Shown: positions 27,758 through 37,335, counted from the first letter of the stretch. The stretch is 64,000 nucleotides of DNA from CAVXNP01 sp963763305 (GCA_963763305.1 CAVXNP010000001.1:2480001-2544000), one strand, 5' to 3'. Program-made: numbers and translations. Notes: generated by a model not told the origin, from the letters alone.

Positions 27758-30082
27758 TTGACCGTGTCGACCCGCTTTGCTGCCATCGTCCGAACCAGCT
27801 GGCCGTGGCTGCGCATTCCCTTCTGGGTGTGCCTGGGCCTGTTTTTCGGCTTCCTCCTGCCGTACACGCTGATTCTCAACAAGCGCGTGCAGGATCGTTT
27901 CAACGACCTGGTGTTCGCCGTGCCGACGCGTGTCTACGCGCGGCCGCTGCCGCTGTACGCCGGAGCACCGGTGACGCCCGCGTCGCTGGAACTGGAGCTG
28001 ACCTTCGCCGGCTACAGCCGGGACGGGCATGCCCGCGTCCCGGGCACGTGGCTCCGCCATGGTCCGGATTTCATCATCGCCTCCCGCGGCTACGCCAGCC
28101 CGGATGGCGGCGAGCTGGCCAAGCGGGTGCGGGTCACCATGGGCAGTGGCGAGATCAGCGCGGTGCACGATGCCGCCAGCGGCAAGCCGATCAAGCTGGC
28201 GCACCTCGACCCCGCCCGTATTGCCACGCTCTACGGCGCGCAGCAGGAGGAGCGCCGCATCGTGCAGCTGTCCGACGTGCCGCCGTTGCTGGTGACCGGG
28301 CTGCAGGCGGTCGAGGATCGCAACTTCAAGCACCACATCGGGCTGGACTTCGTGGCCATCGCCCGGGCCGCCTTCGCCAACCTGCGCGCCGGGCATACCG
28401 TGCAGGGCGGCTCCACCCTGACCCAGCAGCTGGTGCGCAACCTGTTCCTGGACCGTAACCAGAACTTCACCCGCAAGTTCAACGAGGCGTTGTTGTCGCT
28501 GTTGGTGGAGGCGCACTACCCGAAGGACCGCATCCTGCAGGCGTACATCAACGAGGTGTTCCTCGGCCAGCAGGGCAGGCAGGCGGTGCACGGGTTCGCC
28601 GCCGCCTCGGAGTTCTATTTCGGACGCCGGCTGGAAGACCTGCGGCCGCAGGAGATCGCGCTGCTGGTGGGCATGGTCAAGGGCCCCAGCTATTACGACC
28701 CGCGGCGCTATCCCAAGCGCGCGCTGGCACGGCGCAACCTGGTGCTGCAGCAATTCCTGGACACCGGCCTGCTCGGCGCGGCCAAGGCCAACGTGGCGCA
28801 GGCCGCTCCGTTGGGCATCACCGCCAATGCCCAGCTGCCGCACAACCGCTTCCCCGGCTTCATGCAGCTGGTGCGCCAGCAGATCACCAACGACTTCGAC
28901 GACCAGACGCTCAGCTCGGGCAACCTGTCGGTGTTCACCACCCTGGATCCGGCTGCCCAGCTGTATGCCGAGCAGGCCATCAGCACCACCATGAAGAGCC
29001 TGGGCAAGCGCGGCGACGCGGCACAGGCTGCGGCGGTGGTCACCGACGTGGACAGCGGCAACGTACTGGCGCTGGTGGGCAGCAAGACGCCCGGCGAGCC
29101 GGGCTTCAACCGGGCGCTGGATGCCCGCCGCCCGATCGGTTCCACCATCAAGCCGTTCGTCTACCTGGTGGCGCTGACCCAGCCCGAGCGCTGGAACCTG
29201 GCCAGCCTGGTCGAAGACACGCCGATCAGCATGCGCCAGCCCAATGGAAAGGTGTGGTCGCCGGAAAACGACGAGCACGACGTGCACGGCGCCGTGCCGA
29301 TGGTGGACGCGCTGGTGAACTCGTGGAACCTGGCCACCGTGCATCTGGGGCTGGAAGTGGGCCTGCCGCGGATCAAGGCCTTCCTGGAATCGTTCGGCCT
29401 GACCGACGTCAATCCCAGCCCCTCGCTGCTGCTTGGAGCGGTGGACCTGGCGCCATTGCAGGTGGCGCAGCTCTATCAGTACATCGCCGCCGACGGACAC
29501 GCGCTGCCGCTGATGGCGGTCTCCGGCGTGATCGATGGCCACGGCAACACCATCAAGCGTTACGAAGTGCAGCCGGGCAAGGGCGAGTACCAGGAAGCGG
29601 TGCGCCAGATCACCTGGGCGATGCAGCAGGTCGCCATCCGCGGCACTGCGCACAGCATCGGCGACAGTGGGCTGGCCTGGCTGCATGCCGCCGGCAAGAC
29701 CGGTACCAGCAACGACCTGCGCGACAGCTGGTTTGCCGGCTTCACCGGCAAGCATCTGGCGGTGTTCTGGATGGGCCGCGATGACAACAAGCCCACCGGC
29801 CTGTATGGCGCCACCGGCAGCCTGCGCGCCTGGCGCGAGCTGTTCGCCAAGCTGCCGACCCTGCCGCTGCCGGCCGGTCCCGGACCGGGCCTGCAGATGG
29901 CCTGGATCAACCCGGCCGACGGCAAGCGCACCCTGCCCGAGTGCGAAGGCGCGCGCGAATTCCCGGTTGTGACCGGCAGCCTGCCCGATGAGGTGGAAGG
30001 CTGTTTCTGGCAGCGCGTCGGCGATATGTTTGGCAATCAACCGCAGCCGCCGCCGTCGGGCGGACCGATCGAGACCCAGTAG
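27758..30082 (+). CDS. mrcB: Bifunctional penicillin-binding protein 1B
   Basis: Class A PBP that polymerises and cross-links peptidoglycan at the inner membrane. It begins at TTG 27758 and has one N-terminal membrane anchor (FWVCLGLFFGFLLPYTLIL). A UB2H-like domain precedes the GT51 transglycosylase domain with AVEDRNFKHHIGLD (catalytic Glu near residue 186), GGSTLTQQLVRNLFLDR and EVFLGQQGRQAVHGFAAASE. The transpeptidase domain has GSTIKPF (nucleophile Ser near 462), NSWNLATVHLG (SxN motif) and KTGTSND near 647 (KTG motif). The UB2H region and length of 774 residues fit PBP1B rather than PBP1A. Intact. The next lipoprotein gene starts 2 bases after its stop. Confidence 0.94.
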   Translation: MTVSTRFAAIVRTSWPWLRIPFWVCLGLFFGFLLPYTLILNKRVQDRFNDLVFAVPTRVYARPLPLYAGAPVTPASLELELTFAGYSRDGHARVPGTWLRHGPDFIIASRGYASPDGGELAKRVRVTMGSGEISAVHDAASGKPIKLAHLDPARIATLYGAQQEERRIVQLSDVPPLLVTGLQAVEDRNFKHHIGLDFVAIARAAFANLRAGHTVQGGSTLTQQLVRNLFLDRNQNFTRKFNEALLSLLVEAHYPKDRILQAYINEVFLGQQGRQAVHGFAAASEFYFGRRLEDLRPQEIALLVGMVKGPSYYDPRRYPKRALARRNLVLQQFLDTGLLGAAKANVAQAAPLGITANAQLPHNRFPGFMQLVRQQITNDFDDQTLSSGNLSVFTTLDPAAQLYAEQAISTTMKSLGKRGDAAQAAAVVTDVDSGNVLALVGSKTPGEPGFNRALDARRPIGSTIKPFVYLVALTQPERWNLASLVEDTPISMRQPNGKVWSPENDEHDVHGAVPMVDALVNSWNLATVHLGLEVGLPRIKAFLESFGLTDVNPSPSLLLGAVDLAPLQVAQLYQYIAADGHALPLMAVSGVIDGHGNTIKRYEVQPGKGEYQEAVRQITWAMQQVAIRGTAHSIGDSGLAWLHAAGKTGTSNDLRDSWFAGFTGKHLAVFWMGRDDNKPTGLYGATGSLRAWRELFAKLPTLPLPAGPGPGLQMAWINPADGKRTLPECEGAREFPVVTGSLPDEVEGCFWQRVGDMFGNQPQPPPSGGPIETQ

Positions 30083-30084
30083 TC

Positions 30085-30609
30085 ATGAAACACCGTATTT
30101 TCCTCCCGTCCTCCTTGTGCCTGCTGGTGGCGCTCAGTGGCTGCAGCGTGCCCGCCGCATCCCCCGAGCCCACCCGCCCGGTGGCGGTCGAGGGCCATCA
30201 ACTGGTCGCGGCGATCCGTGCCGCCGGCGAGCGCGAGGACTCGGTGATCAGCGTCAGCGCGCTGCAGGATCCAGCCGCGGCAGCCTTGCAGCAGCAAGCC
30301 CAGGCGGATGAAAGCGCGGGGCGGATCGAGCAGGCCGCGGCCACGCTTGACCGCGCACTGGCGATGAATCCGGATTCCCCCGACCTGCTGCAACAGCGCG
30401 CCGAGGTGGCGGTGCTGCGCGGCGACTACAGCCGCGCCGAGCAACTGGCGCATCGCTCCTGGGCGATCGGGCCCCGGCTGGGGCCGCTGTGCGCGCGCAA
30501 CTGGCAGACCGTGGCGGAGATGCGCCGGCAGGCCGGCGATACCGCGGGGGCCGAACGGGCCCGGCACTGGCTGGACGAATGCCACAAACCTGGCGTCAAC
30601 CGCTTCTGA
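30085..30609 (+). CDS. TPR-containing outer-membrane-type lipoprotein
   Basis: 174 residues. The signal peptide MKHRIFLPSSLCLLVALSGC ends in a lipobox (LSGC, lipidated Cys20). The mature part contains TPR-like helices: QQAQADESAGRIEQAAATLD and RALAMNPDSPDLLQQRAEVA, then RGDYSRAEQLAHRSW. Starting 2 bases after mrcB, it is probably translated with it. A role assisting PBP1B, like LpoB in enterics, is tempting, but the sequence is TPR-like and not LpoB-like. The 3' end (GVNRF and stop) is also the seed of the tandem repeat that follows. Confidence 0.82.
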   Translation: MKHRIFLPSSLCLLVALSGCSVPAASPEPTRPVAVEGHQLVAAIRAAGEREDSVISVSALQDPAAAALQQQAQADESAGRIEQAAATLDRALAMNPDSPDLLQQRAEVAVLRGDYSRAEQLAHRSWAIGPRLGPLCARNWQTVAEMRRQAGDTAGAERARHWLDECHKPGVNRF

Positions 30610-31612
30610 GCGACCCCATTGTCGAGGCCGGCGGGCATGCCGTGCTGGACGGCCCGGAGCCGGCGTAGGGTGGGCTTCAGCCCACCGGCTCTCCGGCGTT
30701 TCCGCTCTGTCGGCTTGGTGGGCTGAAGCCCACCCTACGCGGCGCAGTGGCTTGCCGTGGTGTCCCGGTTGGTGCGGCGCGGGCTCGCCTGGGCTGCTGC
30801 AGGAGCGCCTGGCGTCAATCGCTTCTGAGCATGCCTGTTTCTGAGCCCGGCGCGCAGGCCGCGGGCGGCGGCCCCGGGGCGCGTAGGGTGGGCTTCAGCC
30901 CACCGGCTCTCCGGCGTCTCCGCTCTGTCGGCTTGGTGGGCTGAAGCCCACCCTACGCGGCGCAGTGGCTTGCCGTGGTGTCCCGGCTGGTGCGGCGCGG
31001 GCTCGCCTGGGCTGCTGCAGGAGCGCCTGGCGTCAATCGCTTCTGAGCATGCCTGTTTCTGAGCCCGGCGCGCAGCGTGGGCGGCGGCCCCGGGGCGCGT
31101 AGGGTGGGCTTCAGCCCACCAGCTCTCCGGCGTTTCCGCTCTGTCGGCTTGGTGGGCTGAAGCCCACCCTACGCGGCGCAGTGGCTTGCCGTGGTGTCCC
31201 GGTTGGTGCGGCGCGGGCTCGCCTGGGCTGCTGCAGGAGCGCCTGGCGTCAATCGCTTCTGAGCATGCCTGTTTCTGGGCCCGGCGCGCAGGCCGTGGGC
31301 GGCGGCCCCGGGACGCGTAGGGTGGGCTTCAGCCCACCGGCTCTCCGGCGTTTCCGCTCTGTCGGCTTGGTGGGCTGAAGCCCACCCTACGCGGCGCAGT
31401 GGCTTGCCGTGGTGTCCCGGTTGGTGCGGCGCGGGCTCGCCTGGGCTGCTGCAGGAGCGCCTGGCGTCAATCGCTTCTGAGCATGCCTATTGTTGGGCCC
31501 GGCGCGCAGCGTGGGCGGCGGCCCCGGGACGCGTAGGGTGGGCTTCAGCCCACCGGCTCTCCGGCGTTTCCGCTCTGTCGGCTTGGTGGGCTGAAGCCCA
31601 CCCTACGCGGTG
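30592..31612. repeat. Tandem array of about 217-bp units carrying REP pairs and a copy of the lipoprotein gene end
   Basis: Five REP pairs (GTAGGGTGGGCTTCAGCCCA and inverse, with a spacer of about 40 bases) start at 30665, 30883, 31099, 31317 and 31533, spacing 216-218. Between them each unit repeats GCTGCTGCAGGAGCGCCTGG and then CGTCAATCGCTTCTGAGC, which matches the last codons and stop of the lipoprotein gene (30592-30611) with one base difference. No gene lies between 30610 and 31752. The array probably grew by duplication of a segment running from the gene's 3' end through the REP pair. Confidence 0.92.
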
Positions 31613-31752
31613 CCAGTGGCTTGCTGTGGTGCTGTTGCCTTGGTCGGCATTACCCACTGTGCGTGTGGTGATGGGAGTCGTTTGCATGAGGGGCGACGGG
31701 TGTGGGAGCGCTCGGGGTTTGTCGCCTGCGCCGGCTCGGCGATACTGTGCCG

Positions 31753-33678
31753 ATGACCGACACCGACGACATCGGCGCGCTGCTGGGCGCCGACGGCCCG
31801 TTTGCCCGCGAGCTGCCCAATTTCTCACCGCGCGAAGCACAGCAGACCATGGCGCGCGCGGTGCAGCACGCCATCGCCGAACGCGAGACGCTGATCGCCG
31901 AAGCGGGCACTGGTACCGGCAAGACCTACGCCTACCTCGTGCCGGCTCTGCTGGCAGGCGAGCGGGTGATCATCTCCACCGGCACCAAGGCGTTGCAGGA
32001 CCAGCTCTACCTGCGCGACCTGCCGCGCGTGCATTCGGTGCTTGGGGCCCGGTTGAAGACCGCCCTGCTGAAGGGGCGTGCCAACTACCTGTGTCTGTAC
32101 CGGCTGGACCAGACCGTGCACGAGGGCGCGACCTTCGAGCGGGCGCAGGCGGCGCAACTGGCGGCGATCCGCGCCTGGTCGGCGCGCACCCGCCGCGGTG
32201 ACCGGATGGAGCTGGCCGAGGTGCCCGAGGAATCTTCGCTGTGGCCGCGGGTCACCTCCACCGCGGAGAACTGCCTCGGCGTGGAGTGCCCGTTCTACGA
32301 CGATTGCCACGTGGTGCGCGCGCGCCGCGAGGCGCTGGAGGCGGACGTTGTGGTGGTCAATCACCATCTGCTGTTTGCCGACCTGGCGCTGAAGCAGGAA
32401 GGGTTTGGCGAGATCCTGCCCGGCGCCGGTGCGTTCATCCTGGACGAGGCGCACCAGATCCCCGAGCTGGCCGGGCAGTTCTTCTCCCGCAGCGTCAGCG
32501 CACGTCAGTTGAACGATCTGGGACAGGATGCCTTGCGCGAGTGCAGCGGCGTCACCGGTGCCATCGGCCTGCTGCTGGAGCCGGTCGAAGCCCTGCACGA
32601 CGCGGTGCGCCAATTGCGCCTGGCGCTCGATCCCTTGCCTGCACGCGGCCCGTTCCAGCGGCTGGAGGCGGTCGCTGGCGCCGATGCGCGCCTGCACGAC
32701 CTGCGCGAGTTGCTGGCCACGCTGGGCGATCTGCTCGGTTCGCAGGCGGAGCGTTCGCGCGGCTTTGCCAATGTGCATGAGCGCGCCCTGGGCCTGGCCG
32801 AACGGCTGGACGCCATATCGCTGCCGACCACGGCCGATGCCGCCGCGCCGGACGTGCGCTGGTACGAGGTGTTCCCGCGCGGGTTTGCGCTGTACGCCAC
32901 GCCGCTGGACCTGGCCGCTCCGTTGCGCGCGATGCGCGAACAGACCCAGGCGGCCTGGATCCACACCTCCGCCACGCTCTCCGTGGCCGGCCAGTTCGAC
33001 CACTTCGCGCGCCAGCTGGGACTGGAGGATCCGCAGACGCTGAGCCTGCAGAGCCCGTTCGACTACGCGCGCCAGGCGCTGTGCTACTTGCCCGCCGGCT
33101 TGCCGGACCCGGCCGCGCGCGACTACACCGAGCGGGTCATCCAGGCGGTATTGCCGGTGCTGGCCGCCTCGCAGGGCCGTGCGTTCCTGTTGTTCACCTC
33201 GCACCGGGCGCTGCGCCGGGCCGCCGAGATCCTGGCCGACACGGTGCCGTGGCCGTTGTTCGTGCAGGGCACCGCGCCACGGCACCGCCTGCTGGAGGAT
33301 TTCCGCGCCAGCGGCCACGGCGTGCTGCTGGGGGCGGCCAGCTTCTGGGAGGGCGTGGACGTGGTCGGCGAAGCGCTCAGCGTGGTGGTGATCGACAAGC
33401 TGCCGTTCGCCTCGCCGGACGACCCGGTGCTGGTGGCGCGGCTGGACGCGCTGGAGCAGTCGGGCATCAATCCGTTCATGGGGTGGCAGGTGCCCACCGC
33501 GGCGATCGCCCTGAAGCAGGGTGCCGGGCGCTTGATCCGCGACACCCGCGATCGTGGCGTGCTGGTGCTGTGCGATCCACGGCTGACCAGCAAGGGTTAC
33601 GGCCGCCTGTTCCTGGCCAGCCTGCCGCCCATGCCACGCACCCGCGAGCTCGCCGAAGTGGAGCAATTTCTGGCGTAG
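31753..33678 (+). CDS. yoaA: YoaA/DinG-family ATP-dependent DNA helicase
   Basis: XPD-like superfamily 2 helicase with an iron-sulfur cluster, 641 residues, active in replication-fork repair. Walker A is AEAGTGTGKTYAYLVPALL near residues 48-57 and the DEAH box (AFILDEAHQIPELA) is near 231. Four cysteines, in RANYLCLYRL (Cys114) and ENCLGVECPFYDDCHV (from Cys174), form the 4Fe-4S site. Motifs III-VI include WIHTSATLSVAGQF, AFLLFTSHRALRRAAEIL, SFWEGVDVVG and QGAGRLIRD. The FeS domain and length match YoaA, which in E. coli partners with HolC (also in this window at 59719). Intact. The stop codon TAG lies inside a REP palindrome. Confidence 0.9.
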   Translation: MTDTDDIGALLGADGPFARELPNFSPREAQQTMARAVQHAIAERETLIAEAGTGTGKTYAYLVPALLAGERVIISTGTKALQDQLYLRDLPRVHSVLGARLKTALLKGRANYLCLYRLDQTVHEGATFERAQAAQLAAIRAWSARTRRGDRMELAEVPEESSLWPRVTSTAENCLGVECPFYDDCHVVRARREALEADVVVVNHHLLFADLALKQEGFGEILPGAGAFILDEAHQIPELAGQFFSRSVSARQLNDLGQDALRECSGVTGAIGLLLEPVEALHDAVRQLRLALDPLPARGPFQRLEAVAGADARLHDLRELLATLGDLLGSQAERSRGFANVHERALGLAERLDAISLPTTADAAAPDVRWYEVFPRGFALYATPLDLAAPLRAMREQTQAAWIHTSATLSVAGQFDHFARQLGLEDPQTLSLQSPFDYARQALCYLPAGLPDPAARDYTERVIQAVLPVLAASQGRAFLLFTSHRALRRAAEILADTVPWPLFVQGTAPRHRLLEDFRASGHGVLLGAASFWEGVDVVGEALSVVVIDKLPFASPDDPVLVARLDALEQSGINPFMGWQVPTAAIALKQGAGRLIRDTRDRGVLVLCDPRLTSKGYGRLFLASLPPMPRTRELAEVEQFLA

Positions 33679-33747
33679 GGTGGGCTTCAGCCCACCAGCT
33701 CCTGGCTTTTCCGCGCTGTGGGGTTGGTGCTGAAGCCCACCCTGCGA
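33675..33747. repeat. REP pair overlapping the yoaA stop
   Basis: GTAGGGTGGGCTTCAGCCCA at 33675 pairs with GGTGCTGAAGCCCACCCTGC ending near 33747; the second arm has lost one GG. The yoaA TAG (33676-33678) is part of the REP. Confidence 0.85.
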
Positions 33748-33848
33748 AGGGCGGTGGGCCTGTCTGCTGTTGGCGACATGCGACCCTCGAGGAAGTTTGC
33801 CCCGCGTGGCCGATTCTTGCCAAGCGCCCATCCACGCAGGCCGGCGCC

Positions 33849-33921
33849 GTAGGGTGGGCTTCAGCCCACCGGCTCTTCGCTTTTCCGCGCAGTGGGCCTG
33901 GTGGGCTGAAGCCCACCCTAC
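33849..33921. repeat. REP pair upstream of creD
   Basis: A second copy of the same family with complete arms (GTAGGGTGGGCTTCAGCCCA and GGTGGGCTGAAGCCCACCCT). The stretch 33679-34044 holds only these two REP pairs and about 120 bases before creD in which I see no gene. Confidence 0.88.
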
Positions 33922-34044
33922 GCGCACGGGGCAGAACGTAGCCCGCTGGCGGCCTTTGCGGTGCCCGCTGTGTGCCTCACGGCGCCCCGGGTCGGGCCGG
34001 CCCGGCTGCTCTGATGAGCTCTCCGATCACAGGGAGAGAGCGAG

Positions 34045-35388
34045 ATGCCGGCCTGGACACAGAACGTGATGGTGAAAGTGCTTGGAATCGGCGTGCTGGC
34101 CGTGTTGATGCTGATTCCGCTGGCGCAGGTGCGCGGGCTGGTGGCCGAGCGCCAGCAGCTGCGCGAACAGGCTCTCGCACAGATTGCGCAGGGCTGGGGT
34201 GGCCGGCAGGTGCTGGGAGGGCTGCTGCTGAGGACCAACACGCGGCGCCTGCTGCGGGAGGCCGACGGGCGACCCCCGCGGGTGGTCGAAGGCAGCGCCA
34301 CATTATTGCCGGACACGCTGGAGGCGCACGTGGACATGGCCGTGCAGACGCGCCGATACGGGATCTACGGGGCACCGGTATATGCCTCCACCATACAATT
34401 GACCGGTCGCTTCGCGGCGCGGGATCTGGCGCGCCTGCGGCAGGCGAACGATCTGGCCGGAAGCGCCGGCAAGGCCGAACTGCAACTGGTGTTGAGCGAT
34501 CTGCAGGGCCTGCAGCAGGTCAGCGGGCTGCTGATCAACGGCGAGCCGGCGCGGTTCGAGTCCTCGGCCGGGCAGCTGGCCGGCTGGAGTACCGTGGTGG
34601 TACCGGTCGACCTGCGGACGATCGGCGAGCAGCCGATCAGTTTCAGCATGACCTTGAAAGTGGCCGGCACCCAATCGCTGCAGTTGCTGCCGCTCGCGCG
34701 CAGTACCGACGTGACGATGCAGGCCCCCTGGGGCGACCCCAGTTTCGTCGGCGCGATCCTGCCCCTGCAACGCGATGTCACTGCCGACCGCTTCAGCGCG
34801 CACTGGCACATGCTCGATCTCAACCGTGGCTACGGCCAGTACTGGGAAGTACCCGATGCCTCGTTGCGCGATGCACTTCGAGGGTCGGCATTCGGCGTCG
34901 AGCTGTATCAGCCGGTGGACGTCTACCAGCGCAACGAGCGTGCCGGCAAGTACGGCCTGCTGTTCATCGCGATGACCTTCGTGGCGTTCTTCCTGTTCGA
35001 GGTGTTGCGCCGGTTGCGCGTGCATCCGGTGCAGTACCTGATGGTGGGCGCGGCGCTGGCCACCTTCTATGTGGTGTTGCTGGCACTGTCCGAACAGATC
35101 GGCTTCGGCCCGGCCTATGCCGTCGCCGCCAGCGCGGTGGTGCTGATCGTGGGTGGCTATGCCGGCGCGGTGCTGCGTGCGCGCCGGGCCGGGCTGTTGC
35201 TGGGCGCGGTGCTGGCGCTGGTCTACGCGCTGCTGTACGGGCTGGTGGCGGCCGAACAGTACGCCTTGCTGGCCGGCGCGCTGGTGCTGCTGGCCACGGT
35301 GGCGCTGATGATGTTCCTGACCCGCCGCATCGACTGGTACGGCTATGCCCCGACCACCCCCGCCCCGGCTATGATGGAGCGCTCATGA
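34045..35388 (+). CDS. creD: CreD-family inner-membrane protein
   Basis: 447 residues, intact. One N-terminal membrane segment (VLGIGVLAVLMLIPLAQVRG) is followed by a large periplasmic domain (AQIAQGWGGRQVLGG, YGIYGAPVYASTIQLTGRFA, WGDPSFVGAILPLQRDVTAD, HWHMLDLNRGYGQYWEVPDA, FGVELYQPVDVYQRNERAGK). About five C-terminal helices follow (LLFIAMTFVAFFLFEVLRRL, YLMVGAALATFYVVLLALSE). This is the CreD layout, an envelope protein induced by the CreBC/BlrAB two-component systems. No creB or creC gene is visible here. Preceded by AGGGAGAGAG before the ATG. The stop overlaps the tsaB start (ATGA), so tsaB is likely translated with it. Confidence 0.88.
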   Translation: MPAWTQNVMVKVLGIGVLAVLMLIPLAQVRGLVAERQQLREQALAQIAQGWGGRQVLGGLLLRTNTRRLLREADGRPPRVVEGSATLLPDTLEAHVDMAVQTRRYGIYGAPVYASTIQLTGRFAARDLARLRQANDLAGSAGKAELQLVLSDLQGLQQVSGLLINGEPARFESSAGQLAGWSTVVVPVDLRTIGEQPISFSMTLKVAGTQSLQLLPLARSTDVTMQAPWGDPSFVGAILPLQRDVTADRFSAHWHMLDLNRGYGQYWEVPDASLRDALRGSAFGVELYQPVDVYQRNERAGKYGLLFIAMTFVAFFLFEVLRRLRVHPVQYLMVGAALATFYVVLLALSEQIGFGPAYAVAASAVVLIVGGYAGAVLRARRAGLLLGAVLALVYALLYGLVAAEQYALLAGALVLLATVALMMFLTRRIDWYGYAPTTPAPAMMERS

Positions 35389-36071
35389 ACCTGCTCGCGA
35401 TCGAAACCTCCACCGAGTCCTGCTCCGTTGCCCTGGTGCACGGCGAGCAGGTGATTGCCCGCAGCGAGCTGGCGCCGCGGCGGCACGCCGAGCTGGTCCT
35501 GCCCATGGCCGACCAGCTGCTGGCCGAGGCCGGGCTGGGCCGGCACGCACTTGACGCGATCGCGGTCGGCCGCGGGCCCGGTGCATTTACCGGCGTGCGC
35601 CTGGCGGTGTCGCTGGCCCAAGGCATGGCGATGGCGCTGGACCTGCCGGTGGTGACCATCTCCTCGCTGGCCGCGCTGGCGCTGGAGGCACCGGATGAGA
35701 ACGGCGCCATCCTGGCGGTGATCGACGCGCGGATGGGCGAGATCTACGCCGCCAGTTACCGTCGCGATGGATCCGGCCTGCTCGCGCTGGATCAGGAGCG
35801 GGTCTGCCTGCCCGGTGACCTGGAACTGCCCGCGGCGGCCACCTGGCAGGTGGTGGGCAGCGGTTGGGGCAGCTATGCCGATATCCTGCGAGGGCGCCTG
35901 ACCGGCGCCCTGCGGGGCGCCGACGCGGCCCGCTATCCGCAGGCGCGCCATGTGGCCGAGCTGGCCGTGCGCGAGTTCCGTGCCGGTCACGCACAGCCGC
36001 CGGAGCAGGCGTTGCCGGTCTACCTGCGCGACAAGGTGGCACAGACGCTGGTGGAGCAGGGCAAGGCCTGA
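35385..36071 (+). CDS. tsaB: tRNA N6-threonylcarbamoyladenosine modification protein TsaB
   Basis: ASKHA-fold partner of TsaD in t6A37 tRNA modification, 228 residues. It begins MNLLAIETSTESCSVALVHG, has RRHAELVLPMADQLLAEAGL, and the signature AVGRGPGAFTGVRLAVSLAQ (GPGSFTGxR-type), then VVTISSLAALALEA and AVIDARMGEIYAASY. The TsaB start lies in the ATGA overlap with creD. Intact and of normal length. Confidence 0.94.
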   Translation: MNLLAIETSTESCSVALVHGEQVIARSELAPRRHAELVLPMADQLLAEAGLGRHALDAIAVGRGPGAFTGVRLAVSLAQGMAMALDLPVVTISSLAALALEAPDENGAILAVIDARMGEIYAASYRRDGSGLLALDQERVCLPGDLELPAAATWQVVGSGWGSYADILRGRLTGALRGADAARYPQARHVAELAVREFRAGHAQPPEQALPVYLRDKVAQTLVEQGKA

Positions 36072-36248
36072 GGGCCCAAAGAGATCGCGCAACCCGCGCT
36101 TGCAGGAGCGGTTTCAACCTCGGCCACCGCGCGTGGAACCGGTAGCGGGTTCGTCTGAAAGCGCTTCCGCAGGTCCAACCGGCACAGGCGTTGCGGCTGA
36201 AGCCGCTCGAGCAACAGGGCGGTGCGGCCTGCGGCCCGCGGCCCGCAC
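36072..36248. other. Convergent gap with degenerate REP halves
   Basis: 177 bases between the tsaB and yeiH stops. It contains GCAGGAGCGGTTTCAACCTC near 36103 and GCGGCTGAAGCCGCTCGAGC near 36193, decayed arms of the TGTAGGAGCGGCTTCAGCCG REP family. No gene seen. Confidence 0.6.
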
Positions 36249-37265
36249 CTACAGCTTGCCGCTCAACACCTGCACGGCCAGGCTGCTCAGGGCCACCGCC
36301 AGCCAGACGCCCAGCCCCAGCAGGATCGGCCGCGGCCCGCTGGCTATGATCCGGCGCAAGTTCGCCGACAGGCCGATCGCGCTCAGTGCCACGATGATCA
36401 GGAATTCCGCCGCGGTGTGCAGTGCGGGCAGGGCCGCAGCCGGTACCCATCCTGCCGAGCGGATGCCCGAGGCGACCAGAAACCACAGGATGAACCAGGG
36501 AAAGATTCGCGCCAGCCGGAACTCCGTGCTGCCGCGGCGTTTCTCGCGCAGCGCCACCAGCAGCGCCAGCACTACGCAGACCGGGATGATCAGGGTGGCA
36601 CGGGTCAGCTTGACGATGGTGGCGTAGTCGCCGGCGGCCTTGCTGTAGCTGTAGCCGGCCGCCACGACCGAAGAGGTGTCGTTGATCGCCGTGCCGGACC
36701 ACAGGCCGAAGCCCAGGTCGGACAGGTGCATCCAGTGGCCCAGCGGCGGGAACAGCAGCACCGCGACCAGGTTGAACAGGAAAATGGTGGAAATGGCGAA
36801 GGCGGTGTCGTGCTCGTCCGGCTTGATGATTGGAGTCACCGCGGCGATCGCCGACCCCCCACAGATGGCCGTGCCCACCCCGATCAGCACCATCAGCTTG
36901 TCGTGCACGCCCAGCAGCCGTCCCAGCCAGCCGGCGGCCAGGAACGCCACGGTCATGGTGACCAGGGTGACCCACAGCGATTCCAGCCCGGTGCGGGCGA
37001 CCTGATCCAGGCTCAGGCCGAAGCCCAGCGCGATGATCGACCACTGCAGGATCTGCTTGCCGGCGAACTGGATGCCCGGGGTGAAGCGGACGCCCGGCCC
37101 GAGCAGGTTGCGCACCAGCAGGCCCAGCACGATACCGATGACCGGGCCGCCCACCAGCGGCGCGAGCCGGCCCAGCCACCAGGCCGCCAGGGCGACGGCG
37201 AAGGCCAGCAACAGGCCGGGTGCGCGCTGGCGCAGGACGGTCACAGTGGTGTGCGGAGGGTTCAT
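36249..37265 (-). CDS. yeiH: YeiH-family putative sulfate exporter
   Basis: 338-residue polytopic inner-membrane protein of the UPF0324/PSE (putative sulfate exporter) family. ATG 37265 gives MNPPHTTVTVLRQRAPGLLL, then VGGPVIGIVLGLLVRNLLGP, KQILQWSIIALGFGLSLDQV, LIGVGTAICGGSAIAAVTPI (the conserved GTAICGGSA loop), LGFGLWSGTAINDTSSVVAA and LTRATLIIPVCVVLALLVAL. About ten helices. Divergent from a LysR gene 70 bases away, the usual arrangement of yeiH with yeiE. Intact. Confidence 0.9.
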   Translation of the reverse strand: MNPPHTTVTVLRQRAPGLLLAFAVALAAWWLGRLAPLVGGPVIGIVLGLLVRNLLGPGVRFTPGIQFAGKQILQWSIIALGFGLSLDQVARTGLESLWVTLVTMTVAFLAAGWLGRLLGVHDKLMVLIGVGTAICGGSAIAAVTPIIKPDEHDTAFAISTIFLFNLVAVLLFPPLGHWMHLSDLGFGLWSGTAINDTSSVVAAGYSYSKAAGDYATIVKLTRATLIIPVCVVLALLVALREKRRGSTEFRLARIFPWFILWFLVASGIRSAGWVPAAALPALHTAAEFLIIVALSAIGLSANLRRIIASGPRPILLGLGVWLAVALSSLAVQVLSGKL

Positions 37266-37335
37266 GAGTGCATTGTGATCTGTCCGAACGATCAATTGAA
37301 CTTCATATGCCTGATTGCAGCTATCATTATTCCTG

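Noticed and set aside
27743..30040. 765-residue open frame antisense to mrcB
   Set aside because: High-GC shadow frame with no recognisable domain; the plus strand encodes a full PBP1B.
30747..32201. Small open frames reading MACRGVPVGAARARLG in the 217-bp array
   Set aside because: They are repeated translations of the tandem unit and run through REP sequences.
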